NCBI GenBank assembly: GCA_022793655.1
Contig: JAAWDG010000003.1
Location: 54,531-118,530 of the forward strand
Direction: 5' to 3'
DNA from: Clostridiales bacterium
Lineage (GTDB): Bacteria > Bacillota > Clostridia > Oscillospirales > CAG-272
Length of the DNA: 64,000 bases
Below the pieces are notes generated by a model. The model ran no database searches. It had not been told where the DNA came from and saw only the letters and a list, made by a program, of their open reading frames with translations. Made by a program: the position numbers and the translations under genes. Shown piece by piece: positions 52,278 to 61,907 of the stretch (position 1 is the stretch's first letter; each line of letters starts with the position of its first letter).

Positions 52278-52510
52278 ATATAACACGCCACGCGAATAGG
52301 CAAGCGACCCGCCGCATCGTTTTGCTTGATTGACGGTGGATTTGCGCTATTCTTCGCGCCGGCGCGAAACCCCGCTCCAGCTGTTTTTAACAGGGCCGGA
52401 AGACTGCCCCTTGCTTAACCGCTATACGCCGCCGCTTGTCGCAAACCGCAAAAGAATACACGCGATATACGGATTCACCCCCATTTTTTAGCATGTCAGC
52501 CCATACGCCA
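52278..52510. other. Intergenic stretch, nothing supported
   Basis: GC-rich sequence after the 51186 gene with several weak stems (GCGCCGGCGC) but no open frame or known RNA signature that I can support. Confidence 0.4.
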
Positions 52511-52546
52511 TAGCCATAGTTTTTTGCTATGGCTTTTTATTTTTCT
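52511..52546 (+). terminator. Terminator upstream of the adhesin
   Basis: AGCCATAG / CTATGGCT around TTTTTTG with a trailing T-run. Confidence 0.8.
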
Positions 52547-52587
52547 TCATACTATTTATAGAAACACAAAAAATGATGAAAAAAGCG

Positions 52588-52616
52588 TTGACATTTGCCG
52601 TAAAACTTCCTATAAT
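52588..52616 (+). promoter_or_regulatory. Adhesin promoter
   Basis: -35 TTGACA (52588-52593), 17-bp spacer, -10 TATAAT (52611-52616). It leaves a leader of about 205 nt. Confidence 0.82.
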
Positions 52617-52658
52617 AGTAGAAGCTCCTATAATATGTTTATTATTTAAGGAAGTTAG

Positions 52659-52740
52659 ATAGAAACTGCTGGATTGATAATGCCCTTTTTGTGATTTTAC
52701 CATGCTTGGTTTATGAATCCGGAAAGAGGCAGTTTTTATT
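52659..52740 (+). promoter_or_regulatory. Structured 5' leader of the adhesin mRNA
   Basis: Nested pairing is visible: AAACTGC pairs with GCAGTTT, and inside it GGATT pairs with AATCC; the outer 3' strand is followed by TTTATTTGG, like a weak terminator. A riboswitch-like or protein-controlled attenuator is possible. It does not match the c-di-GMP-I, SAM or purine signatures I know. Confidence 0.4.
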
Positions 52741-52766
52741 TGGCGTTTAAAAGAGGTGATTCCGTC

Positions 52767-52790
52767 ATGAAAGTAATTTTATATAACTAA
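52767..52790 (+). CDS. Possible 7-codon leader peptide
   Basis: ATG AAA GTA ATT TTA TAT AAC TAA (MKVILYN), preceded by AGAGGTGA at good spacing and ending 39 bp before the adhesin start. It lies just after the leader hairpin. It could couple translation to attenuation, or be chance. Confidence 0.35.
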   Translation: MKVILYN

Positions 52791-52829
52791 CGGCATTCAT
52801 GAAATTGATAGAATAATAAGGAGGAATAT

Positions 52830-55800
52830 ATGAAAACGAAAACTTGTCTAAAAAAGACGCTAAGCATGTTCTTGTGCATGGCTATGCTTTTTTCGCTGAC
52901 GCTTGGCAATTTTAACGTCAGCGCCGACGTAATTAAAGACCCAGCCGAGTCATGGGCGGCCTATCTTAACCGTGTTTATCAGGAGCGCTATGATAAATTT
53001 TTAGCGCTGCGTGAGAAAAACGCCGATAACAACGTCCCCGAAGAGGAGGTGTGGACCGGTAACCAAGTGGCCGCTACCGATGATGACGGCAACGGCCTTG
53101 TCGATGTCTACACAGCCGCGCAGCTGCGCTGGGCTTTAGTCAATCGAAAGTCCTTAGAGCTGATGAACGACGTTGACCTTGGCGGCCGCAACAATGTTAC
53201 CTGGTCGCCTGTGGCCAATCCCGGCGACATTACTTTTGAAGGAAACGGCTACACAATTTATAACATGAATTGCAGCGGAAGCGCAAAAGTAGGTTTTATT
53301 TCTGAAACGACCCGCTCCTTTAGCTCTAACTTTAACATGCAGAATGTTCGCTTCCGCTATTGCTACACCCAAAATGGCGGCCAGTATACCGGAACGGTCA
53401 TTGGCTGGATGGGCGGCGGTCACATGACCCAGGTATCGGTAGAAGATTCTGTTGTCCATGGCACATCCCATACCGGCGGTATCATGAGCGCATGGGACAG
53501 CACCGGCGACGCCAATCTCCAAAAGTTTTATGTAGAGATGAACCAATGCCACGTGCGCAATATTTCTGTATACGGCACATCCTGCGTGGGTTCGTTTGTC
53601 GGCCCGGTATCCGGATGTAAAATTACCAATTGCTATGGTATCGACAGCTATGATATTTCCACATCCACCCATTCGGGCGGATTTGTCTCCTGCCCTGGCT
53701 ACTGCTATGTAGAGAACTGCTTTACCAACGTAAAACTTTATTGTAACCAGGATGGCGGCGTCTTTTACGGCATTGGCCATTTGAGAAATTACTTTAAAAA
53801 CTGCTTCTCTGCCGGCGTTGTAGAAGGCACGTCGAATGTGGGCGGCTTCCTTGGCAGAGACGAGGCAGACACCGACACGTGTATCAACTGCTACAGCACC
53901 TCGATGGTTGGTATGCAGAACAACGCTTCCAACATGGGCGGCTTTTACGGCGGCTCTACAGCCAATACACGGATTCAAAACTGTTACAGCGCGGGCGAGG
54001 TTGGTACGACCAAAACCGTAGCGCCCAACGCCAGCATTGGCGGTTTTGGCGGTAACAACCCCACACAAGCTTGTTTTACAAACTGTTATTATGACAAGCA
54101 AACATCGGGTATGGGTGAATATGCGATTGCAACAACGCCCCATACTTCCATGACCGGCATCGCCGGCCAGTTGACCGGCCAGATGATCGGTTTCGCTATG
54201 TATGATAAATTCGGCCAAGAGGGCTGGTTCTACCAGGACGGCATGTATCCGCAGTTATCGGTATTTGCCGATGCGGATGAAACGTTTGGCAACGAAAATG
54301 ACCAAGCCATTGCAAGAGCCTATTCGGCTGCCTCGGTATGTACTGCGCTGCTGCAACCCTCTAACTTAGGCAAAACCCAAGAGGAATTAGAAAACTATCC
54401 GGCAGATCAGTATGATACCGTACGTGATATCAGCGTGCTCTTCCCCTTAACAAACAATGCGCTCGCCGGTTATGAGCCAAATAACGGCGCCGACCCCTCC
54501 ATTTCCTGGACGGTTCGCGACGGCTATACCTGCCAAATTGAGGGCGAGATGAAGGGCCTGCCTGTTATCACGATTGATTCGAAAACTTATGAAGTAACAA
54601 ACTTCGCGCCCGGCACGGGCTGGGTCGACGTAGCCGTGGATACAGGTATTGTAAACGCACAGAACGGCGAAAATATCGTCGGCGAGCGTTTTCTGCGGCT
54701 GGTGCCCACAACGGTTATTTCCTTGGCGTCCAGCGCCGGCGTCGATAAAGTCATCTATGTGGCCAAAGACAACCGCCTTGACAAAGATGACATTTCATAC
54801 GATCATCGTGAAAACGTAACCTTTGCGGCCGGTTCTGCGCTTGACTTGGATCAATTAAAAATCAAGACGTTCGCTTATCCGGAAGACGACACCACCTTTG
54901 GTTATGAAAAAGACGGAACACCCAAGGGCATTCAGGTCACCGGTGAGGGCATGAGCGGTCTTATCCTCGTTGTGGTCTACAAACTGAATCCGGATACCGG
55001 TGAGTTTGAAGAATTAGACTTTGCCACAAACGAGAGTATGCAGAAGCTCTTGCTCAGGCAAAGAGACGCAGAAGAAGCCGATATTGGTAAGTATCGGTTG
55101 GAATACAGATGGTTCACCGCCAACACGCTGTCTGGTGGTTATATCACCAACAGCAAACTGTTAACCGTGCGCAATGCACTGCAGCTTTCTTATGACTGGA
55201 ACCATCCTGATCACCAAGAGGACAGCCTCATCTATCAAGATGATTATCCATACGTGATCGACCAGGCGGTAAAAGACGGCGACAACCACTTGCCGGAAGA
55301 CCCCGAAACAAAAGGATACACCTTTAAGGGCTGGTCGACGGATCCGGATGCAGACCCGAGCAGCTTTACTCCTTTCACCGCCGACACACCGCTGCAAGAT
55401 GATACGGTTGTTTATGCGATCTGGCAGATCAACCAATACAACGTCTCTATCGTGAAAAATGGCCGCGGTACCATCAGCGGTACGGGCACTTATAATTACG
55501 GCGATACCGCCAAAGTAACCTGGCAGCCCGAGGACGGCTGGTACACCAACCAGGTGATTGTCGACGGAGTGATTCGTGACGATCTGCTTGACGCAAACGA
55601 ATTTATCTTTGACAAAGTAGAAGACGATCATACCGTATATGTTGAATTCGGCACCGAGAAAAAGGTCGTCAAAGAAGATCACTATCAGATCACAACGACC
55701 CGCACCGGCGGCGACTCTACCTGTTCGGTCAGCAACTCGCTTTCGGTTAAGTCGGGCGAGGATGCAACCATTACCTGGTCCTGCGGAGCAGGCTATAAAG

Positions 55801-58800
55801 TAACCAAAGTGCTGGTTGACGGCGTGTTAGTTGACACAGCACAAAATGGCAGCTACACATTCCAGGGAATCAAACGGGATCACAACGTAGAAGTCGTATT
55901 TGAATCCCAAAAAGATCCCGATATCGCCCACGCGGTCGATGGCTATGCCACTGTTACCACCTCGAAACAAGGGGCCGGCACCGTTAGTCCAAGTTCCAGC
56001 GTGCAAAACAACGGTTCTTATACCGTCAATTGGCAGCCGGATACTGGCTACAAGGTAACAAAAGTGATTATCGACGGGGTAGAATATACCGACGAAAGCA
56101 TCCTCACCAAGGGTGAGTTCACCATTTTCCCTGTTGAGCATGACCGCACCATTGAGGTCATCTTTGAACCAGATCCAGACAGTCCCGACAAGCCCGATCC
56201 AATCGAGCCTGGGGCGACCAGCAACGCTTACACGATTGAGACGCTGATCACCGGCGGCCCTGGTACCATCACGCCGGGCGCGGTGATTGAGGTTATCACA
56301 CCGCCTGATTCTGATCCCGAACAAAAAGACTACACCGTTTCATGGGAAGTTAAGGATCAGCGCTACAAGATCAAAGACATTTATGTTGACGATCAGTCCA
56401 TTAAAGACGGGGATACGGTTGACACCGAATTCGCGTTTGAAAATATTGACAGTGACCACAAAGTGTTGGTTGTATTAGAGCCAAATCTATTCCAGGTGAA
56501 AACCATGGTGGAAGGACAAGGCACCATCACCGCGGGCGCAACCCTGTTCTGGGGCGAAAATTATCAAGTCAATTATGCCCCGGCCGAAGGATGGGAGCTG
56601 AAGCAAGTCTATATAGACGGCGCTCCGCAGATTGTAGACACCCCGGAAGAAGTTCTCCCCACCTTTGCACACGGCATTCTCGCGCTGAGTGACGAAGCGA
56701 CTGGCGCAGACAATGCACCGATTGATTTCAATGCGATTGATCAAGACCATATCGTCAAGGTTGTCTACGCTAAAACCGGCGAGCCGGACGAACCGACCCA
56801 GACCCATTCGCTGTCGACTTCTATCGTCGGCGGTGTCGGTACCATTACCCCCGGCGCTGTGTTAGCCGACGGCAGTTCATACACAATCGACTGGACAGTA
56901 GCAGACGGGTATACCCTTGAATCGGTTGTTGTCAAAGTGAATGGCGTTGCCAAAGACGGCATGGTAAGCGGCAATCAAGTGATCATTGATGATCTAAGCG
57001 ACGATATCGAGGTTATTGTTACACTTCGTCCGTCAAATTCGCTTGTCGATCCGACGCCAGGCGATGATACGCCCGCCTATACCATCTACACCTCGATTCA
57101 AAAAGGTGCCGGTACCATCACACCGACGCTTGGCGGCGTTGCCGAAGGCAGCAGCCAAACCGTTTACTGGACGTTTGGCGATGACTCCGCCATCCGTACC
57201 ATCTACGTGGACGGGGTTGTGCGTGATGATTTGCTTAAGGCCGGCGAATTTACCTTTGAAAATATCACGGCCGATCACACGGTTGAAATCTTCATCAAAG
57301 AAGATCCAAACGGCACCGGCGGCGTTGTCGATAAAGAGAATTACCGGGTCACGACCTCGCAAAGCGGACAGGGCGAAATCTCTGACAGCACCATTGTCAC
57401 CAAGGGAGATACAGCCGTTGTCACTTGGACCCCTGCGCCAGGCTATCAAGTCAGCAAAGTCGTCATCGACGGGGCTGAAAAGAATGATTTAATTGATGCA
57501 GGCAGCGTTACACTGAACAACATAGGGGCTGATCACACGGTCTTTGTAGAGTTCACCAAAATTGACGCGACCGACCCGGGCGGGGACACACCCGATCCAC
57601 TGCCCACTCATAACATTACCACCACCGTTCAGGGAGAGGGCAGCATTTCCTCCTCTGCGATTGTAGAAGAAGGCGAAGCGAAGACCATCCGTTGGAGCCC
57701 GAAAGACGGCCATGAAGTTACAGCCGTGATTGTCGACGGCGTGATTCGTGACGATCTGCTTGAGGCAGGTGAAATCAGCTTTACCGATATTGACAAGGAT
57801 CACAGCGTAGAGGTCATCTTTACGCCCGAATCAGGCGATAACCCACCGGTTGACCCGCCCGTTGATCCGCCAGTTCCGGTGGATCCAGACGCAGAGCCGC
57901 AGGTTCAAATCAAAACGTCTACTTCTGGGCAAGGCACCATCAGCGACACCAAAATCGTCAAAGTTGGTGATAGTTATGTTGTCTCTTGGGAGGCAGCAGA
58001 CGGCTGGAAAGTAGGGGGCGTTCTGATTGACGGTCTCAATGCAGACAGCTTGACCGAAGCCGGCCAAGTAACGCTGAACGAAATTACCACCAATCACACG
58101 GTTCATGTTATCTTTGTCCCCGCGGACGATCGCGAGCCGGGCAAGGCTTATCGGATTGACACCGAGCTCGTCGGCGGTAAAGGCACCATCACTCCTTCTT
58201 GCGAAGCGCAAGAGGGCGGCGACTATACCGTAACATGGGAAGTCGATGAAGCCTATGAAGTCATCAGTGTAACCGTTGACGGGGTAGAACGGCCCGATTT
58301 AGTGGCTCCGGCCGCAAAAGCCCGTTCGCTGGCGACTGGTTCTATTACCTTTGAATCGATTGACAAGGACCACAGCGTACGCGTTGTCCTTCAAAAAATT
58401 CCGCCGATTTACCAAATCACAACCGAGCTCACCGGCGGTAAAGGCACCATCACTCCTTCCGTCGATGTACGCAAAGGCGAAGACTTTACCGTAACATGGG
58501 AAGCAGACGAAGCCTATGAAGTCATCAGCGTTATCGTGGACGGTGCAGAACGGCCCGATTTACTGACGGCCGGTTCCATCACATTTGATGAGGCTGACGC
58601 AGACCATAGCGTGCAGGTTGTCTTGAAAAGGATTCCAGGTATTTTCGAAATCACAACCGAGCTCACCGGCGGCAAAGGCTCTATCACCACCTCCGGCAAT
58701 GTACAGGAAGGCGAAGACTTCACTGTCACATGGGAAGCAGACGAAGGCTATGAGGTAGCAAAAGTCCTTATCGACGGCGTAGAACGGCCTGATTTGCTGA

Positions 58801-59030
58801 AGGCCGGTTCCATCACGTTTGATGGGGCTGACGCAGACCATAGCGTACAGGTTATCCTGCAAGAGGCATCAACAGATCCAGAAGAAAAGGATCCTACCGA
58901 TGATCAAGACCCGCCGCAAACGGGTTATAAACCTCCTCTTGCCGGGTGGATATTCATCATGCTCTTATCCGCAACTGGTGCATTAACCATGTTGTTCGGC
59001 ACCAACACAAAAAAACGCCGCTATAAGTAA
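52830..59030 (+). CDS. Giant sortase-anchored repeat adhesin (2066 aa)
   Basis: Signal peptide (MFLCMAMLFSLTLGNFNVSA) to about residue 32. Residues 75-460 form a GLUG-like, beta-helix-like region (VDVYTAAQLRWALVNRKSLE, GNGYTIYNMNCSGSAKVGFI; repeated NCYS and GGF elements). An InlB-type B-repeat is near 828-870 (KGYTFKGWSTDPDAD). Then come 13 divergent B-type repeats, residues about 870-2012, each shaped TTxxGxGTI...W...GYxVxxVxVDG...DHxVxVxF. The last three are closely similar in DNA. The sorting signal is PPQTG (2028-2032), a membrane segment and KKRRYK. PPxTG rather than LPxTG matches clostridial SrtB-type signals. AGGAGG precedes the ATG. Surface adhesion or matrix role is likely. Confidence 0.9.
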   Translation: MKTKTCLKKTLSMFLCMAMLFSLTLGNFNVSADVIKDPAESWAAYLNRVYQERYDKFLALREKNADNNVPEEEVWTGNQVAATDDDGNGLVDVYTAAQLRWALVNRKSLELMNDVDLGGRNNVTWSPVANPGDITFEGNGYTIYNMNCSGSAKVGFISETTRSFSSNFNMQNVRFRYCYTQNGGQYTGTVIGWMGGGHMTQVSVEDSVVHGTSHTGGIMSAWDSTGDANLQKFYVEMNQCHVRNISVYGTSCVGSFVGPVSGCKITNCYGIDSYDISTSTHSGGFVSCPGYCYVENCFTNVKLYCNQDGGVFYGIGHLRNYFKNCFSAGVVEGTSNVGGFLGRDEADTDTCINCYSTSMVGMQNNASNMGGFYGGSTANTRIQNCYSAGEVGTTKTVAPNASIGGFGGNNPTQACFTNCYYDKQTSGMGEYAIATTPHTSMTGIAGQLTGQMIGFAMYDKFGQEGWFYQDGMYPQLSVFADADETFGNENDQAIARAYSAASVCTALLQPSNLGKTQEELENYPADQYDTVRDISVLFPLTNNALAGYEPNNGADPSISWTVRDGYTCQIEGEMKGLPVITIDSKTYEVTNFAPGTGWVDVAVDTGIVNAQNGENIVGERFLRLVPTTVISLASSAGVDKVIYVAKDNRLDKDDISYDHRENVTFAAGSALDLDQLKIKTFAYPEDDTTFGYEKDGTPKGIQVTGEGMSGLILVVVYKLNPDTGEFEELDFATNESMQKLLLRQRDAEEADIGKYRLEYRWFTANTLSGGYITNSKLLTVRNALQLSYDWNHPDHQEDSLIYQDDYPYVIDQAVKDGDNHLPEDPETKGYTFKGWSTDPDADPSSFTPFTADTPLQDDTVVYAIWQINQYNVSIVKNGRGTISGTGTYNYGDTAKVTWQPEDGWYTNQVIVDGVIRDDLLDANEFIFDKVEDDHTVYVEFGTEKKVVKEDHYQITTTRTGGDSTCSVSNSLSVKSGEDATITWSCGAGYKVTKVLVDGVLVDTAQNGSYTFQGIKRDHNVEVVFESQKDPDIAHAVDGYATVTTSKQGAGTVSPSSSVQNNGSYTVNWQPDTGYKVTKVIIDGVEYTDESILTKGEFTIFPVEHDRTIEVIFEPDPDSPDKPDPIEPGATSNAYTIETLITGGPGTITPGAVIEVITPPDSDPEQKDYTVSWEVKDQRYKIKDIYVDDQSIKDGDTVDTEFAFENIDSDHKVLVVLEPNLFQVKTMVEGQGTITAGATLFWGENYQVNYAPAEGWELKQVYIDGAPQIVDTPEEVLPTFAHGILALSDEATGADNAPIDFNAIDQDHIVKVVYAKTGEPDEPTQTHSLSTSIVGGVGTITPGAVLADGSSYTIDWTVADGYTLESVVVKVNGVAKDGMVSGNQVIIDDLSDDIEVIVTLRPSNSLVDPTPGDDTPAYTIYTSIQKGAGTITPTLGGVAEGSSQTVYWTFGDDSAIRTIYVDGVVRDDLLKAGEFTFENITADHTVEIFIKEDPNGTGGVVDKENYRVTTSQSGQGEISDSTIVTKGDTAVVTWTPAPGYQVSKVVIDGAEKNDLIDAGSVTLNNIGADHTVFVEFTKIDATDPGGDTPDPLPTHNITTTVQGEGSISSSAIVEEGEAKTIRWSPKDGHEVTAVIVDGVIRDDLLEAGEISFTDIDKDHSVEVIFTPESGDNPPVDPPVDPPVPVDPDAEPQVQIKTSTSGQGTISDTKIVKVGDSYVVSWEAADGWKVGGVLIDGLNADSLTEAGQVTLNEITTNHTVHVIFVPADDREPGKAYRIDTELVGGKGTITPSCEAQEGGDYTVTWEVDEAYEVISVTVDGVERPDLVAPAAKARSLATGSITFESIDKDHSVRVVLQKIPPIYQITTELTGGKGTITPSVDVRKGEDFTVTWEADEAYEVISVIVDGAERPDLLTAGSITFDEADADHSVQVVLKRIPGIFEITTELTGGKGSITTSGNVQEGEDFTVTWEADEGYEVAKVLIDGVERPDLLKAGSITFDGADADHSVQVILQEASTDPEEKDPTDDQDPPQTGYKPPLAGWIFIMLLSATGALTMLFGTNTKKRRYK
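55431..58865 (+). repeat. Array of 13 divergent InlB-like repeats within the adhesin
   Basis: Thirteen units of about 70-87 codons. Units 11-13 (58141-58865) share long near-identical DNA stretches (ACCGAGCTCACCGGCGG, GAAGACTTTACCGTAACATG), implying recent tandem duplication at the 3' end, while units 1-8 are old and diverged. Confidence 0.85.
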
Positions 59031-59060
59031 TCGTAAGTAAAATAGATTCTTATAAAAAAT

Positions 59061-59092
59061 CAAGAAGCAGACGATTCTCGTCTGCTTCTTTT
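59061..59092 (+). terminator. Terminator of the adhesin gene
   Basis: AAGAAGCAGACG / CGTCTGCTTCTT around ATTCT followed by TTTGCG. Confidence 0.85.
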
Positions 59093-59239
59093 GCGTTATC
59101 TGGATTTTTTCATTCTGTAATCTGATGATTTTGTACCTATTCATGCATTGATTCCAGGCAAATGCGCTTTATCTTGGTGGGTTCTCGTTTCATGCCCCAT
59201 CGTTTGACACAGAGCTTTTAACTATATAAAAAATACCTC

Positions 59240-59268
59240 TTGACAAATATCCGAAATCGGACTATAAT
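59240..59268 (+). promoter_or_regulatory. marR promoter with operator in the spacer
   Basis: -35 TTGACA (59240-59245), 17-bp spacer, -10 TATAAT (59263-59268). Palindrome TCCGAAATCGGA (59250-59261) fills the spacer and TCCGTTTTCGGA (59277-59288) lies at the transcription start: paired operators for autorepression. Confidence 0.82.
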
Positions 59269-59310
59269 AAGCAACATCCGTTTTCGGACAATGCGGAGGA
59301 GTTTTTTGCC

Positions 59311-59766
59311 ATGAATCATCAAACCTATGCGCGTTTATTAGCCTATAATTCTCTCTTAAAGGAAATGGACGATATCTATCGCCATATAGCGAAAAGCTTT
59401 GGCATTTCTTCCTGCGCCTTATGGATTTTATATACCCTGCGGGTGGAACCAACCCCACCGACGCAAAGCGAAATCGGCCGCATTTTATACGAGCCAAAGC
59501 AAACGGTCAACTCGGCCCTCAAAAAGATGGAAACAGACGGTCTTATCGAATTTTTTCACGGCAATAATCGAAAAAACAAGCAAATCAGGCTGACTGAAGA
59601 GGGAAAGGCCCTGGCGAAGAAAAGCGCTGATAAAGTAATCAAGGCCGAATATACGGCTTTAGCTCGCTTGTCTGACCATGAACAGGAAAACCTCATACAC
59701 TTGTTCCAGCGCTATATTCACCATCTCCAAGAAAACATGCAAACCCTTCGCCACAAAGCCCAGTAA
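59311..59766 (+). CDS. MarR family transcriptional regulator
   Basis: A 151-residue winged-helix repressor: SSCALWILYTLRVEPTPPTQ, SEIGRILYEPKQTVNSALKK, METDGLIEFFHGNNRKNKQI, RLTEEGKALAKKSADKV, then C-terminal dimer helices. GGAGGAG lies upstream of the ATG. Two TCCG-N4-CGGA palindromes cover its promoter. It probably controls itself and the MATE exporter 66 bp downstream, inactivated by a small-molecule substrate of that pump. Confidence 0.93.
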   Translation: MNHQTYARLLAYNSLLKEMDDIYRHIAKSFGISSCALWILYTLRVEPTPPTQSEIGRILYEPKQTVNSALKKMETDGLIEFFHGNNRKNKQIRLTEEGKALAKKSADKVIKAEYTALARLSDHEQENLIHLFQRYIHHLQENMQTLRHKAQ

Positions 59767-59832
59767 AAAAGCTTTGCCGGCGCGAGTCCGAAAAATAGCT
59801 CAATTTTGATACAGAAAGGAATGATCATACCA

Positions 59833-61164
59833 ATGTCTATACAATTATCCGATCATTTTGACATAAAAAAATTATTGCGTTTCACCTTGCCCTCCATTAT
59901 CACCATGCTATTCACTTCGATTTACGGCATTGTGGACGGGTTATTTGTCTCCAATTTTGTGGGGAAAACGCCGTTTGCGGCCGTTAATTTTGTGATTCCC
60001 GTGATGATGATTGTCGCCGCGGTCGGCTTTATGTTCGGCACAGGCGGTAGCGCCTTAATTTCCAAGACCTTGGGAGAAGGGGATAAAGAAAAAGCAAACC
60101 GCCTTTTTTCTTTGTTTGTCTATCTGTCATTTGGACTCGGCATTGTCATTGCCGCGGTTGCCTTCGTTTTTCTGCGCCCTATTGTCTCCATGATCGGCGC
60201 TAAAGATGAAATGCTTTCTTATTGCGTGACTTATGGCCGCATCATTCTCTTGTCTTTGCCTGCCTACATTCTGCAAATGGAATTTCAAAGCTTCTTTGTC
60301 ACGGCAGAAAAACCGAAACTTGGCCTGTATGTCACCATTTTATGCGGTGTGACAAACATGATTTTAGACGCGCTTTTCATGGCCGTTTTTCATTGGGGAG
60401 TGGCCGGCGCGGCCGCCGCTACCGCCATCAGCCAAACGCTTGGCGGCATCATCCCTCTCTTTTATTTTTTCAAAGAAAACACCAGCCTTTTGCGCCTTGG
60501 CAAAACAAAATTTGATGGCAAAGCAACCCTGAAAGCCTGCACCAATGGCTCCTCTGAATTTTTAAGCAATATCTCCGGCTCGCTTGTGGGTATGCTCTAT
60601 AACATTCAACTCATGAAATATGCCGGTGAAAACGGAGTGGCCGCCTATGGCGTTCTTATGTATGTCAGCATGATCTTCTGCGCCATTTTCATTGGCTATG
60701 CGGTTGGCACGGCGCCGGTGATTGGCTATCATTATGGCGCGGGGCACCAGGACGAATTAAAGAGTCTATTAAAAAAGAGTTCTCTTATTTTGGTAATCAC
60801 TTCTGTAGTCATGTTTATCTCTTCGGAACTGTTAGGCCGGCCCTTGGCAGGACTCTTTGTCGGCTATGATGCAGAATTGCTTCACTTAACAGAAAAAGGA
60901 TTCATGATTTTTTCTATCGCCTTTCTTTTTATTGGCTTTAATATCTTCAGTTCCTCTTTTTTCACCGCGTTAAATAACGGGCTTGTTTCGGCGCTTATTT
61001 CTTTCTTGCGTACGCTCGTCTTTCAGATTGCGGCCGTTCTGCTGCTTCCCCTCATTTGGGAAATTGACGGCATATGGCTCTCGATTATCGTTGCCGAGCT
61101 GCTCTCCTTAGTTGTATCAATTCTATTCTTATTTGGCATGCGCAAAAAATATCAGTATTTATAA
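59833..61164 (+). CDS. MATE family multidrug efflux transporter
   Basis: A 443-residue polytopic protein with 12 predicted segments in two MATE halves: FTLPSIITMLFTSIYGIVDG, FVSNFVGKTPFAAVNFVIPV, FGTGGSALISKTLGEGDKEK, then second-half GVAAYGVLMYVSMIFCAIFI and GYAVGTAPVIGYHYGAGHQD. It would export drugs or metabolites coupled to Na+ or H+. AAAGGA at 59814-59819 is 13 bases from ATG 59833; ATG 59821 is too close to it. Downstream of marR. Confidence 0.92.
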   Translation: MSIQLSDHFDIKKLLRFTLPSIITMLFTSIYGIVDGLFVSNFVGKTPFAAVNFVIPVMMIVAAVGFMFGTGGSALISKTLGEGDKEKANRLFSLFVYLSFGLGIVIAAVAFVFLRPIVSMIGAKDEMLSYCVTYGRIILLSLPAYILQMEFQSFFVTAEKPKLGLYVTILCGVTNMILDALFMAVFHWGVAGAAAATAISQTLGGIIPLFYFFKENTSLLRLGKTKFDGKATLKACTNGSSEFLSNISGSLVGMLYNIQLMKYAGENGVAAYGVLMYVSMIFCAIFIGYAVGTAPVIGYHYGAGHQDELKSLLKKSSLILVITSVVMFISSELLGRPLAGLFVGYDAELLHLTEKGFMIFSIAFLFIGFNIFSSSFFTALNNGLVSALISFLRTLVFQIAAVLLLPLIWEIDGIWLSIIVAELLSLVVSILFLFGMRKKYQYL

Positions 61165-61213
61165 TCGCCATAGCCCCCTGTTTTTAGAATTTTATCAGAT
61201 AATCCTTAGACAC

Positions 61214-61253
61214 AAATCCCCCCTCTTTCATGCAAGTGAAAGAGGGGGATTGT
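61214..61253. terminator. Bidirectional terminator
   Basis: AATCCCCCCTCTTTC / GAAAGAGGGGGATT around ATGCAAGT, between the MATE gene (+) and XRE gene (-). Confidence 0.87.
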
Positions 61254-61865
61254 TTAATAATGGCTCCTTTCGTTGTCTTTTTCGACAATGGGCCCGGGTC
61301 TTAGTAAATAGCCTAAATATTCTTTGCAAACCGCTTCGCATATAAACGCATCGCCGCCATACGCCAAAAAAACATAAAAATCATCTGGCGTATTGACAAT
61401 AAAAGGCGTTGTCTTGCCCGGCAGAATTTTTCTTTTAAAAACATCCAACCAAAACTCTACTGTAATGGGCCGCAGACAATAAAGTTCTCTTCCTTGTTTA
61501 TCCATGCCTGCCCACGACATTTGCCCACTCTGCGGGAAAGCTTCGCTTTCTGCATCATATTGTACCCAATAATACGTTTCGTTTGGTATCGGCGAATTCG
61601 CGATAACTCGACGGCAGAACAAGTTATCTTGGCGATATTCATTTAAAAAGCAGGTGTCTTTTCGATTGGAAAGGCCCAATAAATAATCCGAAGATAAATC
61701 GAAAACACAGGCAAGCTTTTTGATTGCATATGTGTCTGGCGTAGATTGCCCGCTTTCGTATCTTGTAATGGTTCTCTTTGTGACACCGATATACTTGGCT
61801 AATTGTTCGACAGTAAGGCCAAGCGCTTGTCTAGCGGCCCGAATCCGTTCCCCTGTTTCTAACAT
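61254..61865 (-). CDS. XRE regulator with a C-terminal sensor-like domain
   Basis: A 203-residue protein. N-terminal helix-turn-helix (residues 3-65): ERIRAARQALGLTVEQLAKY, IGVTKRTITRYESGQSTPDT, FDLSSDYLLG. The remaining 130 residues are a mixed alpha/beta domain (NETYYWVQYDAESEAFPQSG, ITVEFWLDVFKRKILPGKTT) that is not a peptidase S24 domain and could sense a ligand. Start 61865 (MLETGER) has GAGGTG nine bases upstream. Adjacent to the RHS fragment. Confidence 0.83.
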   Translation of the reverse strand: MLETGERIRAARQALGLTVEQLAKYIGVTKRTITRYESGQSTPDTYAIKKLACVFDLSSDYLLGLSNRKDTCFLNEYRQDNLFCRRVIANSPIPNETYYWVQYDAESEAFPQSGQMSWAGMDKQGRELYCLRPITVEFWLDVFKRKILPGKTTPFIVNTPDDFYVFLAYGGDAFICEAVCKEYLGYLLRPGPIVEKDNERSHY

Positions 61866-61907
61866 ATTTCTCATCACCTCAAAAACATTATACGAAAGCG
61901 ATTCCTT

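Noticed and set aside
53154..54218. A 354-codon minus-strand frame inside the adhesin gene
   Set aside because: It is antisense to a clearly coding beta-repeat region, with low-complexity composition and no ribosome site. The same applies to the other minus-strand frames across 55161-58862.
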